A stretch of 7,325 nt of DNA from Firmicutes bacterium UBA4845 (GTDB lineage Bacteria > Bacillota > Clostridia > Tissierellales > Sedimentibacteraceae). Location of the stretch: positions 1 to 7,325 of the forward strand of contig DHER01000011.1 of the NCBI GenBank assembly GCA_002399975.1, written 5' to 3'. Shown one piece after another: positions 6,015 through 7,325 of this stretch. Under the pieces are notes generated by a model. The model was not told where the DNA came from and made no database searches. It saw only the letters and a program-made list of their open reading frames with translations. The position numbers and the translations under genes were made by a program. Numbering within the stretch: the stretch's first letter is position 1; the number at the start of each line of letters is the position of its first letter.

Positions 6015-6761
6015 TTAATCCTTAGCAATAAAATTAAACTTTGTGTATTTGGGGTAATCTGCAAACATTAAATATCTTGCATCAACATCCTCTTCCATAT
6101 TTGGAATTCTTTCACCAGCTGTATGAAACCTGTTATCAATTGTGTCATCATTTGTTGTGGATACCTCAAATAAGATTACATCACCGGTTTCGGGGACTCC
6201 CTGCCACTGATGATATTGACCAGGTGCTAGTGAAATTGACTGTCCAGGTTTTAATCTAACCTTTCCACCTGCTTCAATAATCACATTTTTTCCATCAATT
6301 GAAGCTGTAACAGGAGTCATATCAAACTGTCCTGGCTTACCATTTCTGCCACCTTCAACATCTGCAAAATCTTCTGATTTAGAATTGTATAATGTAATTT
6401 CTAATTCGCCACCGCCTCTGTTGATAATATCCTCACGTTTATCCCAATGATAATGGAACGGTAAAATCTGTCCATCCATTACATATAACATTTTTTCTGC
6501 GTATGGTTTTGGATATTTATCTTTTGCGTAGAAGTTCCCATTTCTAAAAGTAAAAATTGTTAATCCGACTTTGTCAAAGTCACCGCTCCCGAAATCTGTA
6601 ATATCCCATCCAAGCATGTTCTCTACTAATTCAATTTCAGATTCGTCTAAATTTGACCAATCTTCTGGTGAATAAAAGGCAAACGGCGGTAAAGGAAATT
6701 GCGCCTTTTTTAATTCATCAATCGTATACTGAATTATTTCATTTGACTTTGATCTTTTCAA
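6015..6761 (-). CDS. D-lyxose isomerase-family sugar isomerase (cupin), TTG start
   Basis: This 248-residue cytoplasmic metal-dependent cupin of the Lyx_isomer family (PF07385, formerly DUF1498) interconverts aldose and ketose. Characterised members act on D-lyxose/D-xylulose and D-mannose/D-fructose. It has the family N-terminus MKRSKSNEII and LPPFAFYSPEDW (24-35), the metal-binding core FHYHWDKREDIINRGGG (102-118) with His103, His105, Lys108 and Glu110, and a second cupin motif LAPGQYHQWQG (178-188) with His184. TTG at 6761 is chosen over ATG at 6794 because GGGGGA (6773-6768) is 6 nt upstream and other family members, as I recall them, begin MKRS. The ATG would add 11 residues including KKKGG that simply encode this Shine-Dalgarno tract. 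It follows the Crp-type regulator without an intergenic gap and precedes the epimerase-like gene by 4 bp. The in vivo substrate is not shown by the sequence. Confidence 0.9.
   Translation of the reverse strand: MKRSKSNEIIQYTIDELKKAQFPLPPFAFYSPEDWSNLDESEIELVENMLGWDITDFGSGDFDKVGLTIFTFRNGNFYAKDKYPKPYAEKMLYVMDGQILPFHYHWDKREDIINRGGGELEITLYNSKSEDFADVEGGRNGKPGQFDMTPVTASIDGKNVIIEAGGKVRLKPGQSISLAPGQYHQWQGVPETGDVILFEVSTTNDDTIDNRFHTAGERIPNMEEDVDARYLMFADYPKYTKFNFIAKD
6019..6023 (-). promoter_or_regulatory. Ribosome binding site of the epimerase-like gene inside the isomerase 3' end
   Basis: AAGGA, formed by the last Lys-Asp codons of the isomerase, sits 8 nt before ATG 6010. It selects this start over the in-frame ATG at 6064 and indicates coupled translation of the isomerase and epimerase-like protein. 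Confidence 0.65.
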
Positions 6762-6767
6762 AACTAA

Positions 6768-6773
6768 TCCCCC
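6768..6773 (-). promoter_or_regulatory. Ribosome binding site fixing the TTG start of the isomerase
   Basis: GGGGGA, preceded by nine A residues (6782-6774), lies 6 nt before TTG 6761. No Shine-Dalgarno-like sequence precedes the alternative ATG at 6794, which directly abuts the regulator stop. The site therefore decides the start. Confidence 0.65.
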
Positions 6774-6794
6774 TTTTTTTTTGAAATTATCCAT

Positions 6795-7325
6795 TTATCT
6801 TCTTGCCACTTCTTCCAGCGCTTCACGATCTTTTATCTTGTATTTTCCCTTTTGAGGAAGATGTTCTATCCAACCATTTTCCACAAACTGCTTAATCGTT
6901 CTTAAAAGCTGTCTATAACTACATTTTATTGTTTTTGCTATTTGCGTTAAGTTTGAGATTTTATTACTATTTTTATCTGCAATTAAATATTTGGCCAACC
7001 GTATCTCCAACGGGTACGATTCAGCATTCATACAAAGATTTCTCATATCGTTATATTTTTTCGCTAGTATAGTTGTCAAAAAGACCTGAAATTTCAAATC
7101 GTTGTCTAATAGTTTTCTATTCTCTTTAACTGGGATTACTATGCAATGGCAATCTTCAATAACTTCGGATTGTGTAATCAATGGTATATTCATCACATAT
7201 TCTACTTCTCCAAACAATCCCTCATTGGTAGCATCAAAAAAGAAATACTCTTCATAATTATCCGTAAAGCAGCAAAACTTAATTTTTCCTTTTACAAGGA
7301 AAAAAAGTTTATTAGCCTGGTCTCC
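6795..7325 (-). CDS. Crp/Fnr-family transcriptional regulator, N-terminus cut off by window edge
   Basis: The frame is open to the right edge, giving 176 C-terminal residues of a family usually about 220-230 long, so roughly 50 residues are missing. The first visible residues GDQANKLFFLVKGKIKF (1-17) and GLFGE (36-40) are the beta-roll of a cyclic-nucleotide-binding-like domain. A long dimer helix follows, about 68-98. The C-terminal winged HTH (HTH_Crp_2) covers about 106-165, with NLTQIAKTIKCSYRQLLRTI (125-144) as helix-turn-helix and the wing at HLPQKGKYKIKD. The segment after GE lacks the Arg-Ser pair that grips the phosphate in E. coli Crp (here ITQSEVIED), so cAMP binding is doubtful; YeiL-like relatives are similar in this. 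A TTG at 7217 is internal and not a real start. Its TAA stop directly precedes ATG 6794 and it probably controls the operon it heads. Confidence 0.88.
   Translation of the reverse strand, partial: GDQANKLFFLVKGKIKFCCFTDNYEEYFFFDATNEGLFGEVEYVMNIPLITQSEVIEDCHCIVIPVKENRKLLDNDLKFQVFLTTILAKKYNDMRNLCMNAESYPLEIRLAKYLIADKNSNKISNLTQIAKTIKCSYRQLLRTIKQFVENGWIEHLPQKGKYKIKDREALEEVARR

Noticed and set aside
6011..6064. In-frame ATG at 6064 extending the epimerase-like protein by 18 residues
   Set aside because: It would overlap the isomerase gene by 50 bp and has no clear ribosome binding site. ATG 6010 has AAGGA at 8 nt.
1..7325. CRISPR arrays, tRNA or rRNA genes, insertion sequences, phage or toxin-antitoxin genes
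   Set aside because: No repeat-spacer pattern, cloverleaf, transposase motif or terminal inverted repeats are seen. Nearly all of the window is accounted for by the seven sugar-related genes.

Overview
The window is AT-rich with Firmicutes-style Shine-Dalgarno sites (GGAGG, AAGGA, GGGGGA). It encodes a Gram-positive-type sugar-binding lipoprotein with a Thr/Glu-rich linker after the lipobox cysteine. These traits suggest a Clostridia genome, probably a gut Lachnospiraceae-type anaerobe; the taxonomy is inference. All seven genes lie on the minus strand, so transcription runs from the right edge to the left edge. Both edge genes are cut by the window.

In transcription order the main block is a Crp/Fnr-type regulator (5' end missing, 6795-7325), a D-lyxose isomerase-family cupin (6015-6761), a DUF4432/aldose 1-epimerase-like protein (4952-6010), and a complete ribose/allose-type ABC importer. 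The importer comprises a lipoprotein binding protein (3797-4888), a two-domain ATPase (2183-3700) and a permease (1217-2164). Spacings inside the block are tight: -1/33 bp, 4 bp, 63 bp, 96 bp and 18 bp. This looks like one operon in which a sugar is imported by the ABC system, its anomers or binding form handled by the epimerase-like protein, and the aldose converted to a ketose by the cupin isomerase. No sugar kinase, aldolase or dehydrogenase is visible, so the pathway must be completed outside the window. The binding protein resembles E. coli D-allose-binding protein AlsB (from memory, no alignment run), while the isomerase is of the D-lyxose/D-mannose type. The physiological sugar is therefore open.

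Two strong inverted repeats bracket the binding-protein gene. One spans the epimerase stop codon (4931-4958); the other, with 16-bp perfect arms, lies between the binding protein and the ATPase (3718-3765). Neither has a U-tract, so they look like mRNA-stabilising or processing hairpins that would set binding-protein abundance above the rest of the operon.

The 349-bp spacer 868-1216 separates the importer from a CdaR-family (sugar diacid recognition) regulator, cut at the left edge (1-867). The spacer contains a near-consensus sigma-A promoter (TTGATT, 17 bp, TATAAT) and a leader of about 150 nt with two consecutive inverted repeats. cdaR is therefore probably its own transcription unit and may control genes beyond the left edge.

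Overall this is a recognisable sugar-uptake locus. I do not see a wholly new class of system. The points worth checking are the undefined sugar, the hairpin-bracketed binding-protein gene, the structured cdaR leader, and a non-ATG start in the isomerase.
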